DNA of 64,000 nt from an uncultured Collinsella sp. (GTDB lineage: Bacteria; Actinomycetota; Coriobacteriia; Coriobacteriales; Coriobacteriaceae), in assembly GCA_902464565.1 (NCBI GenBank), contig CABQJV010000005.1, positions 1 through 64,000 of the forward strand. Direction: 5' to 3'. Made by a program: the position numbers and the translations under genes. Under the pieces are notes generated by a model. The model had not been told where the DNA came from. It ran no database searches and was given only the letters and a program-made list of their open reading frames with translations. Every line of letters begins with the position of its first letter. Position 1 is the first letter of the stretch. Shown piece after piece: positions 51,886 through 60,256 of this stretch.

Positions 51886-54768
51886 CTAAATAAACACGTC
51901 GACGAGGATGGGCATAAGGTTGAGCAGGCCAAACACCAGCGCCACGCCCCATCCGAGCTTAAAGCAGCTGCGCCAGGTGCTGCGCGCGAAGGTGTTGTCG
52001 ATCAGGACCTCGACAAAGTACGTCGCGGCCATCACGACCAGGGCGACCACCCAGCTCACCGGGTTGTCCCAAACAAAGAACATGCCCACCCACATCAAAA
52101 ACAGCACGGTCTCGCACCAGTGCATAAGGGTCATCTTGGCCAGCGTGCCGCCGCTCATCTCGGTGGCGACGCCCTGGACGATCTCCTGATGCGCGTGATG
52201 CGAATACGAAAGGTCAAACGGCGACTTGCGCAACTTGATGGTAAGCACCGCGAGCAGCGCGAGGAAAATGGGCGCGCTGTACACGATGATGGGGGCCGAC
52301 TGCCCCGTCACGGCGATGGAATCGAAGCTGTCGGTGGCAAGGTACAGGCCCACGCTCATCAGCAGAACGGCAGGCTCGTAACTCATAACCTGCAGCAGCT
52401 CGCGGTCGGCGCCGACCTGGGCAAACGGGCTTTGCGTCGAGGCGGACGCCAGCACCACAAAGATCGCGGCGAGCGTCACCATAAAGGCGCACAGCAGCGT
52501 GTTGGAGCCCGACACAAAGATGCCGCCGCCCACGACGGTAAAGATGAGCGCGCACGCCATATAGGTATCGTCCATGGTATTTACGCTGGCGGGGGCCTTG
52601 CGCAGCAGCTTGGCAACGTCGTAGAAGGGCTGCAGCAGGCGCGGGCCCACGCGGCCCTGCATACGGGCGGACAGCTTGCGATCGATGCCGTCGATCAGGC
52701 CACCAACCAAAGGCGCCAGCAAGGCAAACGCCACGGTACCAATAAAAATGCCCACGACGCCCGAACCTTCAAAATACTTGCCGCGCAGCACCGAAGGCGC
52801 GCTCATGGCAAGCCGCTCGGGCCCAATCCACGCGCAACACAGCAGCGCAAACAAGATAATGCTGCAGCACACGACGCTACCCGCGGGGCCGATGCGCTTC
52901 TCGCCAAGGGCGTCCTCCGAGTACCAATTGCGCTTTTCGGCCTTCACCTCGTGTCCCATCGAGCCGCGGAAATGGCGATATTTGTCGGTTCCCACGCCCG
53001 AAAGGTACACGTTGACGCGCGGCTTATTGCTCACGCGAAACGACGTCAGCAGCACCACGGCGATAAACGCCACGATAACCACCATCAGATACATGGCGTC
53101 CTTGCCGATAACGTACGGCACGCGGCCAAACACCATGGCGAGGTAAGGCGACACCAGACCGCTCGAGATGAGCGGGAAGGCTACGCAGCACAGAATCAGC
53201 AGCGCGGCGATGGTGTTGAGCGCCATCCATTCGGTCTTATGGACATTGACCTCAACGTTTTGAGCCGTGGGGTCGACGCCCGAAAGCTTGGCAAGCCACT
53301 TGCCCCAGAAGTAAAACGTCGCGGCCGAGCCAAAGGCAAGCACCATGATCATGAGCACGTTGCCGGTCTGCGCGAACGCCACCAGGGCGCCCCACTTGGA
53401 CACGAGCATGCCAAACGGCGCCACAAACATGCCCATGATGCCCAGCATCATCAGGCGCGTCAGGTGCGGCATGCGGCTGAACATACCGTCCATGTCCTCG
53501 ATATTGCGGCTGCCGATATGATGCTCGGCCGTGCCCACGCACAGGAACAGCAGCGACTTTGCCACCGTGTGGAACAGGATCAGGAAGATGGCCGCCCATA
53601 CGGCCTCGGGCGCGCCGACGCCCAGGCAGGCACTGATGAGGCCCAAGTTGGAAATGGTGGAGTACGCGAGCACGCGCTTGGCGTTGCTCTGCGAGATGGC
53701 CATGAGGGCAGCGAGCAAAAACGTGATGGCACCCACACTCGTGACCATAAAGCCGGTCACGGGATAGATGGCATAGAGCGGGCTCAGCTTGACCATCAGA
53801 AACACGCCGGCTTTGACCATGGTTGACGAGTGCAGCAGGGCGCTCGTGGGGGTGGGGGCAACCATGGCACCGAGCAGCCAGGTATGGAACGGCATCTGCG
53901 CGGCCTTGGTGAGTGCGGCGAGCGACAGCAGGATGACCGGCATCACCAGCAGCGCGGATTGCGCGGTTCCGGCGCCGGAAAGCTCGATCATGCCCGAGAT
54001 GGTCAGCGGCATGCCGTTAACGTGCAGGTACATGAGTCCGGCCAAAAACGCGATGCCGCCCAGCATGTTGAGGATGATCTGGGTGAAGGCGTTCTTGATG
54101 GCCTCGGGCGTGCGCGTGTAGCCAATCATAAGGAACGAGCACACGGTGGTGATTTCCCAGCCGCAGAACAACCACTCAAGGTTATCGCTCGTCACGATGA
54201 CGAACATGGCCGAGAGGAACAGGAACATAAGCGCCAGGAACTGCGGGCGACGGTCGGGCGCGGTCTGCCCGCGCAGCGCGGCCTCGTGCTCGTCGTGGGC
54301 CTGGAAGTCCTTCATGTAGCCCAGGGCGTACACGCAGATCAGGCTGCCGACGATGCCGACGGCAAGCACCATGATCACGCTCATGTAGTCCAGGTAGAGC
54401 GGCGTCGCCGTGACGGCTTCGGCCGCGGGCAGTGTCATGGCTGCAAAGGCAACGGAGCCCACTAGCTGTATTACGCCGAGCACACCGGTAAGCGCGTTCC
54501 TATATTTGTACGCGTTGTACAGGATAACGGCGCACAGAATTACGTCGATGACGGAGCTGATGATCGAGAGCACATGCGAGGTGCCGGGGGCAACCTCAAA
54601 GCTCTGCGGACCCGTGACAAAAAACATGACGGCGACTACAACTGTCACCGCCATAATAATGCCGGAACCTATGAGCCCCACCGCATCGCGGGCGCGGTCA
54701 CCGCGCGCAAGCAGCATGCCCAGCGCCGGTACCAGCGGAAACAGGGTAAGGAAATACAGTAGCGTCAT
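51886..54768 (-). CDS. fused NuoL/EchA- and NuoH/EchB-like membrane subunit
   Basis: One 960-residue polypeptide joins two membrane subunits. Residues 1 to about 640 are a NuoL/EchA/MrpA-type antiporter domain with some fourteen helices and the TM7-8 region containing the key Lys/His (LAALTKAAQMPFHTWL) and SSTMVKAGVFLMVKL. From about residue 680 the sequence becomes NuoH/EchB-like: RMQGRVGPRLLQPFYDVAKLL and later the SPFDLSYSHHAHQEIVQG segment that contacts the hydrogenase. A soluble, charged linker (about 600-640) joins them. There is no frameshift or internal start, so the fusion is real in this sequence. It heads the operon and should couple hydrogen production from ferredoxin to ion pumping. 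Confidence 0.92.
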   Translation of the reverse strand: MTLLYFLTLFPLVPALGMLLARGDRARDAVGLIGSGIIMAVTVVVAVMFFVTGPQSFEVAPGTSHVLSIISSVIDVILCAVILYNAYKYRNALTGVLGVIQLVGSVAFAAMTLPAAEAVTATPLYLDYMSVIMVLAVGIVGSLICVYALGYMKDFQAHDEHEAALRGQTAPDRRPQFLALMFLFLSAMFVIVTSDNLEWLFCGWEITTVCSFLMIGYTRTPEAIKNAFTQIILNMLGGIAFLAGLMYLHVNGMPLTISGMIELSGAGTAQSALLVMPVILLSLAALTKAAQMPFHTWLLGAMVAPTPTSALLHSSTMVKAGVFLMVKLSPLYAIYPVTGFMVTSVGAITFLLAALMAISQSNAKRVLAYSTISNLGLISACLGVGAPEAVWAAIFLILFHTVAKSLLFLCVGTAEHHIGSRNIEDMDGMFSRMPHLTRLMMLGIMGMFVAPFGMLVSKWGALVAFAQTGNVLMIMVLAFGSAATFYFWGKWLAKLSGVDPTAQNVEVNVHKTEWMALNTIAALLILCCVAFPLISSGLVSPYLAMVFGRVPYVIGKDAMYLMVVIVAFIAVVLLTSFRVSNKPRVNVYLSGVGTDKYRHFRGSMGHEVKAEKRNWYSEDALGEKRIGPAGSVVCCSIILFALLCCAWIGPERLAMSAPSVLRGKYFEGSGVVGIFIGTVAFALLAPLVGGLIDGIDRKLSARMQGRVGPRLLQPFYDVAKLLRKAPASVNTMDDTYMACALIFTVVGGGIFVSGSNTLLCAFMVTLAAIFVVLASASTQSPFAQVGADRELLQVMSYEPAVLLMSVGLYLATDSFDSIAVTGQSAPIIVYSAPIFLALLAVLTIKLRKSPFDLSYSHHAHQEIVQGVATEMSGGTLAKMTLMHWCETVLFLMWVGMFFVWDNPVSWVVALVVMAATYFVEVLIDNTFARSTWRSCFKLGWGVALVFGLLNLMPILVDVFI

Positions 54769-54914
54769 ACCATCACTCCCCCATGCAAAAACGCTGCAAT
54801 TGTTTAACGTTATAGCTCAATTGAGGAGCAACGGCGGCAGGTTTTCGGTCAACTGGGGAGTTTTAGGCGTACGGGGCAAGGGCACGTCCGCTTTGGAGCA
54901 GTGGGGCGGCAAGA

Positions 54915-54936
54915 AAAATGCGCCCCTGTGGGCGCA
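54915..54936 (-). terminator. terminator after HTH gene
   Basis: On the minus strand tgcgccc-acag-gggcgca is followed by five Ts, 12 bases after the stop codon of the helix-turn-helix gene. Confidence 0.8.
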
Positions 54937-54948
54937 CCATCCCGTTCG

Positions 54949-55338
54949 CTATTCCGCCTTTTTAACGCGCGGCTTATCGACCAGTGCGGACTCACCGCTC
55001 TCGCGGTACTGACGGCACCAAGCCTTGACCGAAGACTCGCTGGGAATCTTGTGCTTGATCATGGCCTCGCGAACCGTCAAGCCGTTTTCCAGACGGTCCT
55101 TAACCACAGCGAGCTTTACGTCGTACGAATAGGTGTGATGATGCGAACCGGCATTGAGAACGGCGTCGGCACCGCCCACGGCATACGCGCGGGCCCACTG
55201 ACGAGCCGTGGCCTGGGGAATGCCAAGCTCCGCGGCGAGGGCGCGATGACCGACCCCCTCTTGGAGGATCTCGACGGCGCGCTGCCTAACCTCGGGCGCA
55301 TGCGTGCGAGTCCTAGTTGCTTCCGACATACCTGCCAC
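54949..55338 (-). CDS. helix-turn-helix protein, transposase-orfA-like
   Basis: The 129-residue product contains two helix-turn-helix units (EILQEGVGHRALAAELGIPQATARQWARAY and LENGLTVREAMIKHKIPSESSVKAWCRQY), the layout of the OrfA/InsE protein of IS3-type elements. No orfB, terminal repeat or second reading frame is found next to it, so it is an orphan, either a domesticated regulator or a relic. The start may be GTG 55338 (weak aagg site) or ATG 55329. The region before it is AT-rich. It has its own terminator, which supports expression as a single gene. Confidence 0.75.
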   Translation of the reverse strand: MAGMSEATRTRTHAPEVRQRAVEILQEGVGHRALAAELGIPQATARQWARAYAVGGADAVLNAGSHHHTYSYDVKLAVVKDRLENGLTVREAMIKHKIPSESSVKAWCRQYRESGESALVDKPRVKKAE

Positions 55339-55778
55339 TTCTTAGCCTTAACCGTTAATCTGCTTTCTTACGTGCATGTTAGATAGTAGCATTTTGCTGT
55401 TTGCTCAAAGCAGTTAATTAAAATAGACGCGGCGTTATCTGGGCATTTGGCACCAAATTACGACATATCTTTATCGATTATTTACGCTGGTAGCTGACTC
55501 ACAGCTAATCGTCATTCGCTTGTCAACAAAATTGGCATCTCTTTATGTCCTTTGGTATAGAGGATATAGTTATTAACCCCTCCCCCAATAATTTTGAGTG
55601 ATCTGCAAGGCAGTAGACGTCCTCACTCCTCATGATTACCGCGCATTGCCATCCACCGGAGCAAAACAAAAAGGGCGGGACCTGCTGCGCTTGCAGGCCC
55701 CGCACCGGTTGACACCCGACGGGACACAGCCGGGCGAGACGAATCCGTGCTACCGCCCCGCCTGGCCGCGATGTTCAA
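55339..55778. other. AT-rich intergenic region
   Basis: No credible gene is seen; a 60-codon minus-strand frame (55523-55705) lacks a ribosome site and runs through a terminator. The region contains atttggcaccaaat (55445-55458), a near-perfect palindrome that could be an operator for the HTH gene, and several possible -10 boxes. The right end holds the terminator of the reductase gene. Confidence 0.5.
55671..55703 (-). terminator. terminator after reductase gene
   Basis: On the minus strand gcggggcctgc and gcaggtcccgc pair around a short loop, followed by cctttttgtttt. It lies about 75 bases past the stop codon. Confidence 0.8.
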
Positions 55779-57809
55779 CTACAGCTCGTTGGCCGCGTGA
55801 TATGCCGTGCGGATGGCGCTCGCGATGTCGGCGGTGCGCTCGCCCGAGCAGTCGCCCACGCAGGTCACGGGCACCGTCACGCCGTCCAGGTCAAACGCGT
55901 TGGCCTTGGAACCCACGGCCATCACCACGTAATCGCAGGCGATCTTCACCGGCTCCTCGGCGCCGTCCTCGGTGGTGCGAATGGCCTCCACGCCCTCGTC
56001 GGTAATGGCGGTCAGGCGGGTCTTAACATGCTGCTCCACGTTGTGCTCTGCAAAGTCGCTCATAATCAGCGGCAGAATGGTCTCGGACTCGCCCGCGGCA
56101 ATCTTGTCGAGCATCTCCACGATCGCCACCTCGCAGCCGTGCTGCAGCAGATACTCGGCAGTCTCGGTGCCCACCAGGCCACCACCAATGACGGCGACGC
56201 GGCCGCTGAGCTCCACCTTGCCGGCCAGCACGTCCCAGCTCGAGACGACCTTGTCCGAGTCGGCACCCGGAACGGGGATGACCACGTCGTGTGCGCCCAC
56301 AGCCACAATCGCAGCGTCGGCGGCGTTGAGGTCCGCGGGGCTAGCAACGTGGTTGAGCTCGACCTTTACGCCCAGGCCAGGCAGAATCTTCTCGTAGTAC
56401 TCAACCGAGCGCATGATCTCGTCCTTGCGCGGGGGCGCAGCCGCCAGCACAATCTGGCCGCCCAGATGATCGCTCGCCTCGTAGACGGTCACATCGTAGC
56501 CGCGCTTGGCCGCCACGCGTGCGGCCTCCAAGCCGGCAATACCGCCGCCCACCACGGCGATCTTTTTGTCGCCCTCGCCCGGCTTGATGGCGATGGTCGC
56601 CTCATCGCCGTTCTCGGCGTTGAGCACGCACGAGATGTACTTGCGGTTTTGAATCGCATCGACGCAGCCCTTGTTGCAGTTGAGGCATTCGCGGATAGGC
56701 TCGCCTGTGGCGGCCTTCAGCGCAATGTCGGGGTCGCACATGAGCGAGCGGCCATAGGCGATGATGTCGGCGGCGCCGTCTTCCAGAATCTTCTCGCCGG
56801 CCTCGACCGAGACAACACGGCCGACGGTGGCCACCGGCACGGAGACCAGGGCCTTGACGCGCTCGGCCACGGGCAGCGTCCAGTTGTAGGGCATGGCGCC
56901 CATGGGCGGAATGGTGTCGCCCATGTTGCCGGTGTGGTTTGCCTGTGCGACCTGGATCATGTCGATGCCCGCACCCTCGAGCAGCTTGGCGAACTCGCAG
57001 GCCTCGTCGGGCTGCAGGCCGCCCTTGCCGCGCGGCGTACCGTCGGGGTTCTCCATGATCACGGGGAGCTTGTACTCCACCATCAGCTGCGGCGCGGCCT
57101 CCTTAATGGCGGCGACGACCTCCAGAGCATAGCGGACGCGGTTCTCGAACGAACCACCATACTCGTCGGTGCGCTTGTTGAGGATCGCCGAGCACAGCGA
57201 ACCCACCAGACGGTCGCCGTGGACCTCGATGGCGTCGATGCCGGCCTGCTGCGCGCGGGCGGCAGAGGCGGCGATGGCCTCCTTGATCTGGGTGAGCTGC
57301 TCCACGCTCGCCTCGTTCACAAAGTGCTGCATGTCGTGGTGCAGCTTGGCGTAGGCCTGCTTGCGGATCTCGTTGGACTCGGCCATTTTGGCGGCAAAGG
57401 TCTCCTCGTCGCCGGCGGCCTTGGCCTCCTGCGCGGCCTTGGCGGCAGCCATGGAGCCCATGACCATGCGGCCAACGCCGGGCACGTCGTACTCGGGGTG
57501 GAACAGCTGCAGCGCGACCTTGGCACCGTGCTTGTGGACGGCATCGGCCAGCGCCTTAAACGTGGGGATCTGGGCGTCGGTCGCCAGCTTGGGCGTGGGG
57601 CTCGCGGTCATAACGGGAGCGACGTCGCCGATGACGATGTAACTCACGCCGCCGCGGGCCAGGCGCTCGTAAAAGGCCAGGCTACGCTCGCCAATGGAAC
57701 CGTCGCGCTCCTCGTAGCCGGTGGTCAGCGGCGGGAACATAATGCGGTTCTTGAGCTCAAGGGGGCCAACCGTAATGGGCTGGAGCAGCTTGGATGCAGG
57801 TGCGGTCAT
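55779..57809 (-). CDS. old-yellow-enzyme/FAD-dependent enoate reductase
   Basis: The 676-residue protein has the three-part layout of 2,4-dienoyl-CoA reductase and 2-enoate reductase. Residues 1-370 are an FMN-binding TIM barrel; CLNCNKGCVDAI with a later CVLN provides four Cys for a 4Fe-4S cluster near residue 385; residues 415-676 bind FAD and NAD(P)H (VVGGGIAGLEAARVA and VIGGGLVGTETAEYLL). Such enzymes reduce C=C bonds in unsaturated acids, bile-acid intermediates (BaiCD/BaiH) or flavonoids in gut anaerobes. The substrate cannot be read from sequence. ATG 57809 follows gagagga. An insertion rich in Ala/Lys/Glu (about residues 120-155) is notable. The gene stands alone. Confidence 0.9.
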   Translation of the reverse strand: MTAPASKLLQPITVGPLELKNRIMFPPLTTGYEERDGSIGERSLAFYERLARGGVSYIVIGDVAPVMTASPTPKLATDAQIPTFKALADAVHKHGAKVALQLFHPEYDVPGVGRMVMGSMAAAKAAQEAKAAGDEETFAAKMAESNEIRKQAYAKLHHDMQHFVNEASVEQLTQIKEAIAASAARAQQAGIDAIEVHGDRLVGSLCSAILNKRTDEYGGSFENRVRYALEVVAAIKEAAPQLMVEYKLPVIMENPDGTPRGKGGLQPDEACEFAKLLEGAGIDMIQVAQANHTGNMGDTIPPMGAMPYNWTLPVAERVKALVSVPVATVGRVVSVEAGEKILEDGAADIIAYGRSLMCDPDIALKAATGEPIRECLNCNKGCVDAIQNRKYISCVLNAENGDEATIAIKPGEGDKKIAVVGGGIAGLEAARVAAKRGYDVTVYEASDHLGGQIVLAAAPPRKDEIMRSVEYYEKILPGLGVKVELNHVASPADLNAADAAIVAVGAHDVVIPVPGADSDKVVSSWDVLAGKVELSGRVAVIGGGLVGTETAEYLLQHGCEVAIVEMLDKIAAGESETILPLIMSDFAEHNVEQHVKTRLTAITDEGVEAIRTTEDGAEEPVKIACDYVVMAVGSKANAFDLDGVTVPVTCVGDCSGERTADIASAIRTAYHAANEL

Positions 57810-57963
57810 GGATATTCCTCTCTTGTAGGCGCGGCGGCGATGATGCCGCGTAGTTGTCTAGAGGATATGGCATGGGAATACAACAGCGCAACGGAAATCG
57901 GCGGACAGTAGGTAGCGGCAGGTGGATGGGGCGGGGCGGCCCGTCGGTTTGCCCGCCGGTTTA

Positions 57964-58272
57964 TCTCAATCTGTAACAGTTACGCGGCAAAACCGGGTCT
58001 TACTGTTACAGATCGAGACATTCCTCTTGGCCCATCCTCAACAGTCTAGATCTGTAACAGCTAGGCCCACTTTTGGCCCCTATCTGTTACAGATCGAGAC
58101 AAACCAAACCCGCCTGCTAGAAAGCCTGCTAGAAAATCTCAATCTATAACAACAACTCGGCAAAATCCGTCCCTCGTGTTACAGATTTAGACAAACGAAG
58201 ACCGTCCTGCCGAAACATCTCGATCTGTAACACTTAGCCGCCCAAATCGGGTCTAGATGTTACAGATCGAGA
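57964..58272. repeat. four tandem CTGTAACA hairpins
   Basis: Four inverted repeats of 15-17 bp follow each other: 57964-58018, 58044-58100, 58137-58191 and 58218-58272. Arms read tctcgatctgtaaca or close variants and their complements (matches 16/17, 16/17, 13/15 and 15/15). Loops are 21-25 bases with the pattern cggcaaaa-cgg; spacers are 25-36 bases and unrelated. It is a BIME-like array between the reductase promoter and the tRNA terminator. Confidence 0.85.
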
Positions 58273-58322
58273 TTTTGATTGAGAGGCCGAGAATTGGACC
58301 GAAAACACGGCCCCGAAATAAC

Positions 58323-58352
58323 AAAAAAGCTCGCCGGCTAGGCCGACGAGCT
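58323..58352 (-). terminator. terminator after tRNA-fMet
   Basis: On the minus strand gctcgtcggc and gccggcgagc form a stem followed by six Ts, directly after the tRNA. Confidence 0.85.
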
Positions 58353-58361
58353 GCAAGTTCT

Positions 58362-58438
58362 TGGTCGCGGGGGCAGGATTTGAACCTACGACCTCCGGGT
58401 TATGAGCCCGGCGAGCTACCAGACTGCTCCACCCCGCA
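58362..58438 (-). tRNA. initiator tRNA-Met (CAT)
   Basis: The 77-base gene folds as a standard cloverleaf with anticodon CAT. The anticodon stem has three consecutive G-C pairs (gggctcataaccc), a mark of the initiator, and position 1 (T) does not form a Watson-Crick pair with position 72 (G), as needed for formylation. The D-arm is gcagtctggtagctcgc and the T-loop ttcaaat. The terminal CCA is encoded. A promoter and a terminator frame it as a single unit. Confidence 0.95.
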
Positions 58439-58469
58439 ATGTCTGGGCGCCTCATGTGCGCAAGAAAGA

Positions 58470-58498
58470 ATATTACGCGGGAGTTCGGTAAACGGCAA
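58470..58498 (-). promoter_or_regulatory. promoter of tRNA-fMet
   Basis: -35 ttgccg (58493-58498) and -10 taatat (58470-58475) on the minus strand are spaced 17 bases, placing the transcription start about 25 bases before the tRNA. Confidence 0.65.
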
Positions 58499-58593
58499 GG
58501 AAAAACTCGTGGAGCATAATTCCTTCATATTTAAACCCCTCAGCCCCCTATCACCGTAAACGAATCGCAGCCGAGTGCCGTCGGCGGCGCGTA

Positions 58594-58599
58594 TACAAT
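58594..58599 (+). promoter_or_regulatory. -10 box of coaX promoter
   Basis: tatacaat contains a good -10 (tacaat) that would start transcription near 58606, about 30 bases before ATG 58636. Confidence 0.5.
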
Positions 58600-58635
58600 G
58601 GTGCGCGTCCTTTTATGCCAACACTGGGAGTAGAC

Positions 58636-59409
58636 ATGCTGCTCGCTATCGATATGGGAAACACGCAGACGGCCATGGGCCTGTTTGACGGAGACGAGCT
58701 GGTGCAGTCGTGGCGCATGCCCACCGACCGCTCCTATACCGCCGACGAGATCCATGTGCGCCTGATGGGTTTCTTTAAGATGTACGGCCTTTCGCTCGAC
58801 GCGGTCGACGCGATCGCCTTTGCCGGCGTGGTGCCGCAGCTCTCGCGCGAATGGCACGCCGTGGCCGACCGCATTGCCGCGGACGCCATCGTCATCGGGC
58901 CGCAGACGGCCGCGGTGACCAAGCTGCGCGCGGCGCGTCCCCAAGCCGTAGGCGCCGACCGCATCGCCAACGCCGTCGCTGCCGAGACCTTCTACGACGC
59001 GCCGGCGATCGTGGTGGACTTTGGCACCGCAACCAATATCGACGTCATTGATGAGGACGGTTATTACATTGGCGGAGCGATCGCGCCGGGCATTCGCATC
59101 TCCATGGACGCGCTTGCCGCCCGTGCCGCCAAGCTCGCCAGCGTGCCGCTCGAGGCGCCCGAGCACGCCATCGGCCGCGATACCGAGGAGTGCATCAAGG
59201 TCGGCGCCGTGATGGGCGCCGCCGCCATGGCCGAGGGCCTGGTCGCGCGCATGAAGCGCGAGCTGGGCCGCGAGGATGCCACCGTTATCGCCACGGGCGG
59301 CCTCGCCGGCATCGTCGCCGATTCGACCGATGCCTTCGACGTGGTCGATGGACAGCTCACCATCAAGGGTATCTGCGAAATTTACCGCCGCATGCAGGAG
59401 CTGGGATAG
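58636..59409 (+). CDS. coaX: type III pantothenate kinase
   Basis: CoaX phosphorylates pantothenate in the first step of coenzyme A synthesis. The 257-residue product has the type III signature: DMGNTQT at residues 6-12, GVVPQLSREW in the middle, GADRIANAVAA, and DFGTATNIDVID with the second phosphate-binding motif. The ATG at 58636 is chosen because gggag lies five bases before it; the in-frame codon at 58615 has no site. It is monocistronic here with a terminator at 59488-59515. Confidence 0.94.
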   Translation: MLLAIDMGNTQTAMGLFDGDELVQSWRMPTDRSYTADEIHVRLMGFFKMYGLSLDAVDAIAFAGVVPQLSREWHAVADRIAADAIVIGPQTAAVTKLRAARPQAVGADRIANAVAAETFYDAPAIVVDFGTATNIDVIDEDGYYIGGAIAPGIRISMDALAARAAKLASVPLEAPEHAIGRDTEECIKVGAVMGAAAMAEGLVARMKRELGREDATVIATGGLAGIVADSTDAFDVVDGQLTIKGICEIYRRMQELG

Positions 59410-59487
59410 AGCAGGGGCTTAAGTCGAGCACGCCCGATGCCACAGTCCCCGCAAAGGCTCGCCAAGCCTATTCCTCAGACAGGCGAA

Positions 59488-59515
59488 ACCCTCCCCGGCA
59501 CAGGCCGAGGAGGGT
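59488..59515. terminator. terminator between coaX and ligase-like gene
   Basis: accctcc-cgg and ccg-ggagggt form a stem with a bulge. It lies between converging genes, followed by tcttgttgt on the plus strand. Confidence 0.65.
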
Positions 59516-59554
59516 CTTGTTGTCATCGTTGTCTTTGCGCGCGGGCGCCTCGCG

Positions 59555-60256
59555 TTACAGTCCGCGAATGCGCACGGCCTCGGGCGGAAACTCCTGCTCG
59601 CCGGCATCGGTCTTGATGGTCGCGCGACCCCAGATGTCCAGACCCGCAAACACACCGACCGCAAGCGGCAAACCGTTGGGCGACACCGCCGCAACTTGGC
59701 GGCCCAGCAGCGGCACCATGTCGAAGTACTCGCCCAGCACGGGAGCCAGCGGCCCTGCGGCGCCTTGCGGCGTGTTGGCAACAACCGCCCAGGCGTCCAC
59801 GCGGGCCAGCACGGCGGCGGCCAGCGTCTCGACCAGCGCTTCGTCAGCTACGTCCACACCAAGCTCGCTCAGCGCCGAACGCTCAATATCCACCGTCACG
59901 GCACCGAACATGCCCGCAGCACCGGCACCGCCGTTCACGGTAACACGCGCGAGCGACGTCTCAAACGCAGGCGCACCGCACACGATATCGCTCGGCCACT
60001 GGATACCCACCTTACCGGCAAGGCCCAACCCCGGCGTCGAAGCCGTGCCCACGAGCGCGTCCATCATGCCCATCGCGGCCACAAACGGCAGGCCGTGGAA
60101 GGCATGCATGTTCACATCGGGGCGCACGACCAGCGAAAACATCAGCGATGCATCGCCCGCGCTCCACGCGCACCAGCCCGCGGACATGCCCTCGCGGCCC
60201 GCGTCGCGCGCCGCGTCGAGCTCGGTGCCAGCGGCAACAGCATTCATCTCGATCAT
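59555..60256 (-). CDS. biotin ligase-like protein, degenerate
   Basis: The 233-residue protein aligns with the catalytic domain of BirA (biotin-protein ligase), without the DNA-binding domain. The core fold motifs are altered: the GRGR loop that binds biotinyl-AMP reads GREGMSAGWCAW, and KWPND reads QWPSDIV, so the catalytic Lys is Gln. The carboxy-terminal SH3-like part is present (FAGLDIWGRATIKT). It may have lost ligase activity. It starts directly at the folPK stop codon, so both are in one operon. A true birA would have to be elsewhere. Confidence 0.7.
   Translation of the reverse strand: MIEMNAVAAGTELDAARDAGREGMSAGWCAWSAGDASLMFSLVVRPDVNMHAFHGLPFVAAMGMMDALVGTASTPGLGLAGKVGIQWPSDIVCGAPAFETSLARVTVNGGAGAAGMFGAVTVDIERSALSELGVDVADEALVETLAAAVLARVDAWAVVANTPQGAAGPLAPVLGEYFDMVPLLGRQVAAVSPNGLPLAVGVFAGLDIWGRATIKTDAGEQEFPPEAVRIRGL

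Noticed and set aside
55523..55705. 60-codon minus-strand gene
   Set aside because: No ribosome site, no recognisable protein, and its frame crosses an intrinsic terminator.
57964..58272. CRISPR array
   Set aside because: Repeats are inverted pairs with irregular spacing and no cas genes are near; units are hairpins, not direct repeats with uniform spacers.
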